From contig JAINUG010000088.1 in NCBI GenBank assembly GCA_029706075.1, forward strand, positions 806,001 through 870,000: a stretch of 64,000 bases of DNA. Reading direction: 5' to 3'. Every line of letters starts with the position of its first letter. Position 1 is the stretch's first letter. A model generated the notes under the pieces. It was not told the DNA's origin. It saw only the letters and a program-made list of their open reading frames with translations, and ran no database searches. The position numbers were made by a program, and so were the translations under genes. Below are positions 35,690 through 46,602 of this stretch, piece after piece. Origin of the DNA: Aldrovandia affinis (Eukaryota; Chordata; Actinopteri; Notacanthiformes; Halosauridae).

Positions 35690-36892
35690 ATTCAAATCTA
35701 AGGCGAAGGCATTCATAATCTGTCCGAAACGCACGCCCGCCGCAGCAGCAGCAGCATCAACAACAACTAGAGACGAACGGGAAATCGCTACAACAAACCA
35801 CGGCTCACGCTCAGATATGCTTCATATTCCCACCAGGCAGTGGAGAGCAGGCGCGGGGCGGGAACTGCCAGCCACCGCACGCCTCTATGCGAATTGATCG
35901 AGTTGAATAGCTGAGGATGCGAGCCTTCGACTGAGAGAGGGAGAGAGACAAGCAACACACCGTTTCGGATTGCCCCTGCAAGATAGTCCAGGAAGAGAGA
36001 AAGCGATAGAGAGATGGAAACTACTCCACTGTAGAGGCACTAAATATTACTCGGGTTATTGTTTTAATTATAGCTAATCCAAGCAGGCGGTGCAGGACCA
36101 GCGAGCCTGAAACCTGACACAAAGAGCCCCCAAACCACCTCTAGACAATAGACTGGGCATACAGCTGTCCGAGAACCCATTTAGCAGGCAAACTCCTCAA
36201 AATCCGAGGAGACGAGCGGGGGTGACAACCGCCTCCGGGATTCTATTTTTGGTATCGGAGGAGGAGACGCAAAAGACAGAAGGAAGAAGAGAAGGGTGGA
36301 CGGCAGACGCTTCCCGAATTCTGCCACGGGTTCGCTCTCTCTGGAAAGGGATTAACATATTGCGGGTTATGCGGAGCACCGAGGTGACACACACGAGGTG
36401 ATGCTGTCCGTCGGGAGGTAGAGAGGGGGGACCAGTGACACTCGATTGGCGTCCCAAAACAGGGGCGAAACGGACAACAATTTGGATCTCAATACCGTGC
36501 AGTCAACAGTTTCTTATTTATTTAAGCGTTTCTTTTTCTATTTTCTATTTATTCATGAGAAGACTGGGTTATTTCGTAAACGCGCCACTGAACAAAGGAT
36601 TTAGGAGAAAGACAACGTGAACAAAAAACCGATTCTAAATAAGTCCGCTTTCCTGCTTTGTCAGAGCGTGTCCACACGAAGAGAGATCCTGCGTGCTTGG
36701 GGGTGCACTGTCGAAGCCTGCACCCCAATTTGTTTGAGGCTCTGCGTTGAGTCATAGCAGAAACGTCAAAAGTATATGGAGAGTACACTCGCAAACTCAG
36801 CAGGGAAGTTTAATTACGAAATGTGACATTTTTCCTTCTTAAACACGTGACACGTGCGTCCCGCAATCTAGGATTTGTTTACGTCTCTCAAG
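35690..36892 (+). promoter_or_regulatory. CpG-rich promoter and candidate non-coding first exon of gprc5b
   Basis: This 1.2-kb block is richer in CpG and more complex than anything around it (for example cgaaacgcacgcccgccgca, gcgcggggcgggaactgc, acacgtgacacgtgcgtc). It ends in a good donor, tctcaag|gtaggt, at 36893, and has no long open frame. The first coding exon of gprc5b begins with an acceptor just 6 bp before its ATG, so an upstream untranslated exon must exist. This block, 12.9 kb upstream on the same strand, is the best candidate. The link is inference; it could instead serve another transcript. Confidence 0.45.
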
Positions 36893-37855
36893 GTAGGTTC
36901 TCAAACCTCTCCTCTTGCATTGATCGATCGATCAAAGAGATTGGGAGAAATGCATGCGTGTTTTTTTGGTATGTTGACACATACACCGATACCTAGCCCC
37001 CTTCAATATCTTGAACACATCACGTCAGTTGATTGACTGGAGCGGTCATTCACGTGTCCGTGTCACCACAAATACAGTTGAAGTTAGGTTGTGACTATCA
37101 ATCATCATGATTCATAAGGTGCCGTGATTCATGATGCCATTGCACCAATCGCGGGTTTAAATATGTAAGCTAGCCTCACACTGATATTCTTGGAGCAGAA
37201 ATGTCACGTGGTCGAGCTTCTAGAGGGTCAAATATAAGTCTACACTGGATGATTGGCACGTGGCCCTGACCTCAGGGGATCACCAAGAACATAACCCCAT
37301 TTACTGTAATTGTAAGCACTGTAAGAACAGGTCATGAATCGTTCAACACTGTTAATGTGTAGGTGAATTATAATAGTAGCCTAAATGTATACACAGTACA
37401 GTATGTACTTTGTGGTATCCCCCATTAATTTAAATTAAACTGTTATTTTTTGATGATGTGGTAATGTTCCAGTGTTTTTGGCAGCCTACAGGTTAACATT
37501 CTTCAATGCGGGTGGGAGTTGTATTACCTCCTTGTGTTACCACCTTTTCTGTATATTTGGAATATAGAATATTATAGAATAATAGATATGCACACTAGGG
37601 TGATTTTATAATATATGGGATTTTTTTTTATCAAACAAGATGGCAACACAGAACTCATTATTTTATGTGGTAATACAATTTTTTTTTAAGCAACTGAATT
37701 AATTGCATTTTAGGGATTGCTGAAAGCCACCAAAGTTTTACACTATGCCAAAATTATATGCCATAACGAAAACATACAACACTGTCAACAGTGTACAACA
37801 CCTTTTCATTATTTACTGATGTGTGAAGAATCAGTACAGTGCACAAAAACATGGA
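36893..37855. other. AT-rich stretch, nothing recognised
   Basis: There are short poly-T runs and no coding signal. If the first-exon assignment is right, this is the start of gprc5b intron 1. Confidence 0.3.
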
Positions 37856-38112
37856 TTACTTCTGCAGAGCAGCTTTTGAGGCCTTTGAGAATGTCTTCTT
37901 TCTGTGCGCCTCAACTACCTGAAGGAGGTACTGGGCCTGCTCCTCATCCTCTGTCCTGGCTTTTGTAGTGAAGGACTGAATAAGCAACACTCCTCGTTCT
38001 GCATTATCATTGATAACATTGAGTGATGAAACCTGCTGTTGTGCTTTACAGAATGATTCATCCTGTTCCCATTCAGCAGGGTCCACATCCAGGAATGAGG
38101 AAGGAAGCTTCT
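37856..38112 (-). pseudogene. C-terminal fragment of an uncharacterised repetitive protein
   Basis: On the - strand the frame reads DPAEWEQDESFCKAQQQV, NDNAERGVLLIQSF and DEEQAQYLLQVVEAHRK, then a stop. It looks like a real protein end (acidic, helical, no low complexity). I recall similar ends in many-copy proteins of fish and invertebrates whose function is unknown to me. The frame opens near an AG (cttcctcattcctgg context), but no upstream part is visible, so it may be a stranded terminal exon or a mobile-element relic. Confidence 0.4.
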
Positions 38113-39156
38113 ATAAGTACAAGGCAAAAGTTACAACATGCTTGAGCAACCTCTTAATATTATTCAATTCTCACAAAAAATGTGCACAAGCTATTTCTTC
38201 ATTAGATTTCACAAAATGGTGGGTTCTGCAAATTTGAATTCCGAAGTTCATTTTTTTTAAACACCCTAATGCACACCTATCCACATACCCATACACACAT
38301 ACTCTCACACACCCATACACACCTATTCACACTCAAACTCGGGGTGAAGTGATGTTCTTTATTTAGGTATTCCTCTGTAACAATAGAGTTTTGTTTTTTA
38401 AATCCCTGAGAAAAACAATGAGCTGTGAATGTCCATGTTATCACTGCCATAGTCAGCAATGTTTCAGAAAACTTTCCCAAATGCTCAATCCCTTGATGAG
38501 ATATTCAGTTTCAGGGTTTGCCTATTATGGTCAGATGCTGGTCATGAGAATTTTGAATTTTGGTAGAGAATTTTGCACCAGATTTTCAGAAAGGGTTGAG
38601 AGTTATACCCATTGAGTTGTAACGGTCACTTGATTTTTTTATCTTGGTCTGCAGTCAAGACTCATGGGCTTGGGGAAGGACTCATGGGTAACGGCTCATG
38701 GGTATCATTTTCACTAAGAAAGGGGTCTGTCTGTGTCCAACTGTACTCAATAGTCCCTGCTACAACGGTGAACAGCTTGTGTTTGTCTGTATAAATTAGT
38801 TTGTGTGTGTGTTGTGTGTATGAATGGGTATGCATGGTTGTGATTGTGCATGTGTGTGTGTGTCTATGGGCTTAATATTGATCATTAGGAACTACCGGCC
38901 TACATATACCCTGGTTTTTGCCAGGCCACTCCTGACAAGATGATCAGCCTTACGACATCAAAAAATTCACAGTTGTATTCATCATATATCAATATGTTTT
39001 TGTAATTGAAGTGTTTTTCCAAAACTCACTCATTCCACTTTGACAAATTTTGAGAGAATCAACACTTTAGTTTATTTTAATTTGGTGGAGTTTTTTTGCA
39101 TGAAAAATCATGTTTTAATGCCTTAAATCCCTAAGAATGATAGTGTAAAAGTAAAA
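38113..39156. other. Intergenic or intronic stretch with short CA-type repeat
   Basis: Imperfect cacacccatacacac repeats lie at 38265-38335 and TG repeats at 38790-38870. Nothing else is recognised. Confidence 0.35.
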
Positions 39157-39805
39157 CATTTACATTTTAAGCATTTAGCAGACGCTCTTATCCAGAGCGA
39201 CTTACAAGATGTGCATTAATACATGGTAGGAACAATCAGTTCGCGCAAGAGATCAGTGCAGTAATACAGCGATAGACATCGGTGTAGGCAGCTGCATACC
39301 ATAACTGTAACATTGGGAAGAAAAAGGTTAGTAAAATTGTGTTATTTAAAAAAAAAAATTGAATGAGAAGGCAGGGATACATATACAAGTGTTGAGCAAG
39401 TAGGCAGTGGTGATGACAATTGGGTAGATGTACAGAATTCAGTGGTAGTGGAGTCTGAAAAGGTGGGTTTTGAGTCTCTTGCAGATTGCGAAAGGTCGTT
39501 TCACCACCTAGGGGTCAGGACAGAGAAGAGGCGAAACTGTGTGAGGAGCAGCTGCCGGGCGCCCGGAGGGATGGGACAGTCAGTTTGCCAGAGGAGGCTG
39601 AGCAGAGGGATCTGGCTGGGGTGTAGGGTGTGATGAGTGTCTGGAGGTAGGGGGGAGCAGTTCCTCTAGCCGCTTGAAAAGCAAGCACCAGTGATTTGAA
39701 TCTGATGCATGCTGCGATGGGGAGCCAGTGCAGAGAGGAGAGTAGAGGGGTGACGTGGGTGAACTTTGGCTGATTGAACACATTTATCAGAAAAATAATA
39801 CCCAC
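39157..39805 (-). mobile_element. L2-type LINE 3' end with coding remnant
   Basis: The left edge is the reversed L2 tail (gcatttagcagacgctctta). The - strand frame at 39805-39515 reads HVTPLLSSLHWLPIAACIRF, LAFQAARGTAPPYLQTL and RAPGSCSSHSFA, the conserved C-terminal region of L2 ORF2. It is 5'-truncated. Confidence 0.85.
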
Positions 39806-40790
39806 CTTGAAAAATATGGTTTATCAAAACACACTTAGTCCACTGAGTGAGTTTTGAAAAAACACTCTTCAATTGGTGATGAAAGCAGAGAGCTGGATGG
39901 CAGATCAACAGGGGAGACTTGCTGCTGGGGAAATTCCTATGTTCTGAGCTAGGCCCGTCGATGGGGAGAGATTAAATGATCTGACTGTTAATTGCCAGCC
40001 CAATTAGCATATGGTCACAGTGTGAGACCAGTCACATGCTAATGAGTCCTAATTACCAGATGTAAGCATATCTTGAGAGGCTATCGGAGTGGAAAAGGGG
40101 TCGGGGGATCAAGGGAGTCATTCTAGACCTTTAGGAGAAGCTACTTTTTTTTCAGTGCTACCTGTCTGTGCAAACACTGACCGACAACTGTCAGGTCATT
40201 CAGGGCCCAAAGATGGGAAGATTACATCACTCCTATTATTATTTGCCAGAGGAGGCTGAGCGGAGGGGTCTTAGGGGGTATTATCTTATTGTTGAAATAA
40301 GACGTAATCGTTGTAATAAAAATAAACGACTTAAAAAAACCAGATGGTGGTGCTGATGGTCTGTCAAGGCAGCCATGCGGCTTTTCATACGAAACGTGCG
40401 TGATTAAACGCAGCGGGGGGGAACTTCCTGTCCAGCTGTTGCCAGGCGACCCCACTCTGTCTTGTCCAGGACAGCAGAGATGGTTAACAGGAAGCTAGGG
40501 GAGAGAGAGAGGGGACATGGTGATATCGGGAGCTGACGATGAGAGCTCCCAATGTTTACAGGTGGGGGTGTGCCATGTTGCGGTTGTGGCTCAGACTGGC
40601 ACTCTGCTCCCGGCATATGTTCTATACCACATCTGGACAGAGCGGGGGTTGGTCAGGTTCCTCCTTGGGGGCCACGTGATCCCAGATGTAGAACCAGTCA
40701 AAGCACTGGTAGTAGGCAGATAAGGGGAGTTACAGGGGCAGTGTGTGACCACATAGGGTTATTCACCCTGTGTACTCATATAGAAGTTCC
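39806..40790. other. Intergenic or intronic stretch, nothing recognised
   Basis: Short open frames such as 40517-40723 have no domain or conserved-looking motif. Confidence 0.3.
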
Positions 40791-40794
40791 CTGT

Positions 40795-40962
40795 GTTACA
40801 GGTACGGTAGGCAGCTGCCAACGATTATATCTATTACTGTATCACTACACTGATCTCTTGCACGGACTATGATTGATCTTACCATGTATTAATGCACATC
40901 TTGTAAGTTGCTCTGGATAAGAGCATCTGCTAAATGCCAAAATGTAAAATGTAAATGTAGAA
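40795..40962 (+). repeat. L2-type LINE 3' tail
   Basis: It matches the untranslated end of 39157-39805 in the opposite orientation (ggcagctgcca, tgcacatcttgtaagttgct, ctggataagagcatctgct). Confidence 0.75.
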
Positions 40963-40969
40963 GCTTGTA

Positions 40970-41130
40970 GCAATGTGTGGAAACACAGCCTGCATGTACA
41001 GATGTGTAACTGGGTACCCTAGCAGTACATGGTTGTGTAATGGTTATGTAGAGTAGCAGTGTATAGTTGTATATTGTAGCACTGTGTATTTGTATACAGT
41101 AGCAGTGTGTAGTTGTGCATAGTACTGATT
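40970..41130 (+). repeat. Minisatellite related to the 45.7-46.2 kb array
   Basis: Imperfect units of the type tagcagtgtgtagttgtata and attgtagcactgtgtatt are present. The same units fill 45710-46190, so the two loci share an origin. Confidence 0.6.
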
Positions 41131-41479
41131 CATGGCTTTGTACAGTAACAATTTGCTGCAGGCTATGATTTTGTGCCTCACAACACAACACATGCTTTCT
41201 GTAACATACTGTATAATGGAAAAATCTGGTGATATTTGCAACATTACATAATGTTGTGAATGAAGCAGACTACATAATGTACCTGACTAGTTAGATGAAG
41301 ATGATGAAAACAATCTCTCAGTCAGCTGTGCTTGTATTGCCAACAAATACTCTTTAAAAGTAAAATAATTCAATATACACCACTAGAAAATTATGACACG
41401 AGTCTTGCACTCAGTGGCCAAGTTATATCTATTTGAATCATTGAACCGAGGTTGGGGTTAGAGTTAGGTTTGGGATTGG

Positions 41480-41720
41480 CAGGGCCGTCTCAAGGGGTGG
41501 GCGGGGCCCGGGGTGAGTCAACCTACGCGGGGCCGAGCTGTTAACGCGATGACATCATAGCCTTAGCAACTGCTTAGCAACCATTGTCTATAATAGCCAA
41601 CCGGTCATTTAATAAATGATTATTATTATTTAAATATTTTTTTCTCCTTTCACCGCGGGGCCCATGAAGGGCGGGGCCTGGGGCGGTCGCACCAGTTGCC
41701 CCCCCACAAAGGCAGCCCTG
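41480..41720. mobile_element. Non-autonomous hAT-type MITE
   Basis: It is 241 bp, begins CAGGGCCGTCTC and ends (reversed) CAGGGCTGCCTT, with GC-rich subterminal parts, and contains no coding frame. The 8-bp duplication gggattgg lies on both sides (41472-41479 and 41721-41728). The flank is itself a gggatt repeat, which weakens the duplication a little. Confidence 0.75.
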
Positions 41721-41923
41721 GGGATTGGGATTGGGATTGGGATTAGGTTTAAATTAGAGGAAGATCTTCCTTTCCCAAGTTTCCCCCTTTGTGAGCCCCT
41801 TGGGAAAGGAACATTTGCACTGGCCATCCCACATGTCTGAAAAACTTGGGTTGTTTGTTATTGTGTTTCTCCTATGAAGGGCAGTTCCATGAGTTTAAGT
41901 CCTTTGGGAATCATGTGCTCAGT

Positions 41924-42397
41924 TTAGTGATCCACTCTTTTCTTTTCTTTTTCTGTCTTCCGGTGTCCAGTTTGTGTTTGTTTGTAGTCCCGATATGTGT
42001 AGTGTAGTCCGTGATGTAAAAAGTGTGCTACTAGATATGTGTGTGTATCTTTCTTGTTTTTAATGTTGTATGTGTGTTGTGTCAGTCTGGTTTTAATTGT
42101 GTTCCCTGTTCCTCCAACATACTGCATGTCACAGTTTGTGCACTTTATGACATATATGCAGGTGGTGGTGTTTGCTGTTACAGTTTGTTGAATTAAGTAT
42201 GTGGTGTTTGTGCTTCCATCCTTCTGTGTAGTTTCCTGTTTGAAGAATTGTGGGCCCTGTTGTGGTACCGTGTTCATTGCTGGGAGTTTGCTTTTGACCA
42301 GATAGTCCTGCAAGTCTTTGTTCCTTTTGTAGGCCAAGATTATTTTGTAGTTTTGGAGCAGGTTTGTGCATCTCATTATTTTTTGATTTTCTGCCAC
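41924..42397 (-). pseudogene. Penelope-like element fragment with GIY-YIG endonuclease domain
   Basis: The - strand frame ends with the GIY-YIG-type module CIYVIKCTNCDMQYVGGTGN followed by TRLTQHTYNI and a His-rich tail. The upstream part (RNKDLQDYLVKSKLP) resembles the linker between RT and endonuclease in Penelope-like retroelements. The RT itself is absent. Degenerate TTAGGG-like repeats lie directly to its right. Confidence 0.65.
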
Positions 42398-42404
42398 ACT
42401 GGGA

Positions 42405-42725
42405 TTAGGGTAAGGGTTAGGGTTGGGTTTAGGGCTAGGGTTTGCATTGGGATTAGGTTAGGGTTAAGATAGTTTGTGAGCATCCTCCCAAGGCAAGCAA
42501 GGGGGGAAGCCATGCACTGGCACACTACATGATACCCCACTACAGTACAACACCACCTCCTGACCGAGCTGAATCCCAGGCCCTCCCCCAGAGGCCATTA
42601 TGCTAGGTTGATAAACTTCACCCAGTTTAGGGTTAGGGATAGGGGTTGGGGCTAAGGTTAAGTTTAGGGGTTAGGATTAACGTTAGAGGTTACGGATAGG
42701 GGGTACGGTTGAGGTTAAGGACATT
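42405..42725 (+). repeat. Degenerate telomere-like (TTAGGG)n tracts
   Basis: Imperfect runs such as gggtaagggttagggttggg (42408-42476) and gtttagggttagggatagg (42627-42720) are separated by unrelated sequence. A related gggatt/gggtta tract is at 41448-41760. They could be an interstitial telomeric relic or a simple repeat of similar form. Confidence 0.6.
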
Positions 42726-43397
42726 AAAAGAGATTAAAAAAGAAAGAAAGGAAAGGAACGTGTGTAAAAGAACTAAAAGAAAAGGAAGATCATATATAAA
42801 AAAAGGAAAGAGATGAGAAAACTGTCTATTGGTAGATGTATGTGATGTCTTGCCCAGGTCAAGGGTAGATTAAACCAGGTACCTGTTCCCAATTGGATTA
42901 GCAGATTAATCCAAAATGTATTGCAGTACTATTGGTTATATTTCAGGAAGCTCAGGTAGGTTGTTGCATTCGTATTGGTTCTATGCAAATACATTTACAT
43001 TTACATTTTAAGCATAGTGTTTACAATAGACAAGCATAGGAAGCCTTTTGTTTTACATTGTATCTATGTTCATAATATTCTGGCTACTGTCACTTGTAAG
43101 ACAGGTCGGTTTCGCATTGTGACATATATAGAATCATTTTCATCTTCTTTAATGTGGCAGTTGGTGGGCGGTTTTTAGTGACGGAGCAACACAGTTTTCT
43201 TACCGTAGTTGTATTAGCGTAATTTAGTGAATTATTTAACTTTGGTTTTGCTCTTGTAAAAGAAGATTTTGTTGTGGACATATTTTGTTACCTGTGGAAT
43301 AAACACTTTTTGTTCATAATCTTTTACATCGGAGTCCTGTGGAAGTATTTCCTAATAATATCGTAATACACACGAGTAACTAGCTGTTTCAATTCAA

Positions 43398-44256
43398 CAA
43401 AAGTTTTATAACATCCCCATTTTCCAGTTTTTACTGAAATTTAAGCAGTTCAAGTCCAGTGAATAACCTGAAATGGTACAAAGGTAAGCGGTAAACTGCC
43501 AGAGGTTAAAAAAAAAGGTTTAGGTTCCCAAAAACTGAAAAATAATGTAAATTTCAGAGTTTAAAAAAAAGGCCCTTTTCAGGGAACAAGTAATGGGTTA
43601 ACGTGGGTTAACAGTCACTCTGTGCAAGTCGCCGACTCTGGATCCAGCAAAAGAGCCCCAGACCATCACGCTTCCTCCTCCATGTTTGACAGTTGGTGTC
43701 ACACACTGAGGAACCATCCTTTCGCCTACTCAACGGCCTACAAAAACCTTTCAAAATGTCAAGATTTCAAATTTTGATTCATCGGTCCATAAGACCTTCC
43801 AGTCTTCAGTAGTCCACTGGTGGTGCTTCATGGCCCAGGCAAGCCTCTTTTTCTTATTTGTCAAACCTGCAGCTCGAAGTCTTCTCTTCACAGTTGAAAC
43901 CGAGACTTCCTTCCTTACGACCAGTGTTAAGCAGTGCTTGAAGCTGTTGTCCTGTGAGCTTCCTATCCTGCAAGCTGTTGACTCTCAGAAACGTGTCTTC
44001 TGATTTTGTTGTGGCTTTGGGTCTGCCAGACCTCTTCCTGTCAGAGTTTCCTCCAGTTTCCAAGTGCATTTTGATGGTGTAGGAAACTACTCACTGCCAA
44101 AAAATGTACATTATTTTGCGGTTTTTGGTAACCTAAACCTTTTTTTTTTTTTACCTCTGGCAGTTTACCACTTACCTCTGTACCATTTCAGGTTATTCAC
44201 TGGACTTGAACTGCTTAAATTTCAGTAGTTCTAAAACATTTGACCGGTAGTGTATA
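43398..44256 (-). mobile_element. Tc1-type transposon, internally deleted
   Basis: Inverted ends of more than 100 bp: left aagttttataacatccccat ... ggtaaactgccagaggtt, right cctctggcagtttaccactt ... tgaccggtagtgtata. The - strand carries transposase pieces: the HTH-to-DDE linker (SDRKRSGRPKATTKSED, from 44069) and parts of the catalytic domain at 43630-43840 in broken frames. The extreme left end has lost the tacactaccggtc motif kept on the right. Confidence 0.85.
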
Positions 44257-45700
44257 TGAAGGAGAATATAAACGTTTTCTGGAAAGGCAGTACAGTAACA
44301 AGGGGATATTGAGTATTGAAGGTACAAAACGAATCAGGCAGGTAGTCCCAGTTTATTTCACAACTTCAAACTTCCAAACATATTTGTAGACCTATATCAT
44401 ATCTGAAATGTCCTCCATCGGTTTGGTAGAGCACGGACAAGCACACACTATTCACTATACAGTTCTTTTCACAGTGCAGTCCAACAACAGTTATTGCTTC
44501 GGAGGAGTACAGTACATGCACAGTTTTTGACTGCAGACATCCAGAGGAGTCGCTCTATTACGATAAGGCAGGAACAAGCCTGCAAAATGAAACTCTCCCT
44601 CCAGGAGGGGCACTATGGCCAATAATGTGCCTATGCATTGTCAGGCCCTGTGTCATTAACCGATTTTCAGACAATTGTTTTTCAGAAAGCAATAGTCATT
44701 ACTTGTGCCAATTACTTTCTGAGTCTACGCAGAATGTCCTGTTTTGGTTTAAAGGGTGTATTGCATCGTCTTAACTCACAAATCCAGCATACACTGAATG
44801 TGAGATAAAAGCAGTACTCATTTATAATGTTTTGCTTTTCACAGTCTACGTAAAGGAGAAAATGCCTTTATGCCTCAGTCCAATTAGAGATGATATCCTC
44901 TATGGTTCCTGCAGTTAACTGATTAATTATCAGTCATATATTCCAACTTTCCTAAAAATCGATGTCACTTCCCTTTAATAAGGACTTCAATCAAGCAGCC
45001 AAATTAATAGCCAACTATGTAATTACTATAATTTGTACTCTAATTTCAGAACATTGACACAGCTGTTGTAATTCATTGCAATATCAATGCATTAAATATG
45101 CATTCATCTTAGTTCATGCTCTACTGAATACATTTATTTGAACTAGGTAACATCATCGTGTAGAACACAATGTTATAGTTATATTGTTGGTAATCTGACA
45201 GTGTCATTATTGACAGTCTGGTTAAATTGTTAGCTATGAAAACAACAGTAAGAAACAACAACAAAATGCACAGAAAGGCTGATGGGTCAAACTGGAAGAG
45301 TTGATTATTATACATATATTAAATATTATGTATTTGGTTATAAACCCTCTCATGTGCACATGAAAATCACATGGCTTTCCTAGCGCACACCAAGCACAAC
45401 CAGACTTAAGTCTGGGTGTCTTTTGTGGCCTCGCTGAAAGTTATGCATTTTAAATGTTTAAAGACCAGTCCTAAGAATAGGCTACTCTTTGAATGTAATG
45501 AAAACAGGACCAGGGAGTTTTGTACAGGACCAAAGGCATTACAAAACGCAAGAATTACTGGTTGCCTCTTTTGTAGTGTATTATCCAATTTGAGTAATAT
45601 TACTAATGCGCGAAAAAGCTATACTTTCTATTTTTCAGGCTTAGTAATTGCACTTCTAATTTAACACTGTAGGGAAAACACTGAGATGTATGTGATTATA
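44257..45700. other. Stretch without recognised content
   Basis: It is AT-rich with no repeat family, palindrome or coding frame that I can support. Confidence 0.3.
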
Positions 45701-45709
45701 TACAGTACA

Positions 45710-46190
45710 ATACTGTGGTTTTGCTGGGTAGTAGTGTGTAGCAGTTTGTTGTTATGTACAGTAGCAGTGTATTAATCAGTATTTGTGTACAACAACAGGG
45801 TGTGACTGTACAATAGCGTGAAGTTGTGCACAGTATGTGTGGGTAGCAGTGTGTAGCCGTGTGTAGTTGCATATTGTAGCAGTATAAAAGTGTTTCGTTG
45901 TGTATGGCAGTGTGTAGCAGTGTGTAGTTGTATTCAGTAGCAGTGTGTAATTGTATATTGTAGCAGTATTAAAGTGTGGTTGTGTACGGCAGTGTGTAGC
46001 AGTGTGTAATTGCATATTGTAGCAGTGTGTAGCAGTGTGTAGCTGCATATTGTAGCGGTATAAAAGTATGTGGTTGTGTGCGGCAGTGTGTAGCAGTGTG
46101 TAGTTGTATTTTGTAGGAAAAGTGTGTGGTTGTGTACCACACTGTGTGAGGGTGCACCATAGCAGCATAATGTGTATAAAAGTATGTGTG
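45710..46190 (+). repeat. Degenerate minisatellite of about 60-bp units
   Basis: Units combine tgtgtagcagtgtgtag, ttgtatattgtagcag and tataaaagtgtgtggttgtg. The - strand open frames across it (Tyr/Thr/His-rich) follow the repeat and are not coding. Confidence 0.75.
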
Positions 46191-46594
46191 GGTTTACTGT
46201 AGCTCTGGGCTTCATAGAGGATTCCGTAGCAGCAGCGATGCAGCAGAACTGGTGAGAGCTGGATCCCTCGCTATTACATAAGAGACAGAGATAGGGAGGG
46301 AGAGAGGATAGAGTGTGAGCAAATGGGAGAACACTGTTGGGGTGGGGGGGAGGTGGTGGAGTGAGGCACATCCTTCACAGTCTCTCGGAACATGTCAGCA
46401 AAATAAGAGGGCTAATCCTAAAATGAATTGAAGAATTTCGCTGGGAGAGAAATGGATTAATTGAGAGAAAATCAGAGAGGGAGGGAAGGAGGGAGAGAGA
46501 GGGGGAATGGAACCTTGAGTGAAATCTCCATAGTGATTAAGCCTGCAGTGTCTTTGTATAGGCGGAGGTGGGGCATGTGTTCATGTTGCAGACC
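46191..46594. other. Short stretch with GA tracts
   Basis: Purine-rich tracts (gagggagggaaggagggaga) near 46470-46510. Nothing else is recognised. Confidence 0.3.
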
Positions 46595-46602
46595 CTCACG
46601 AG

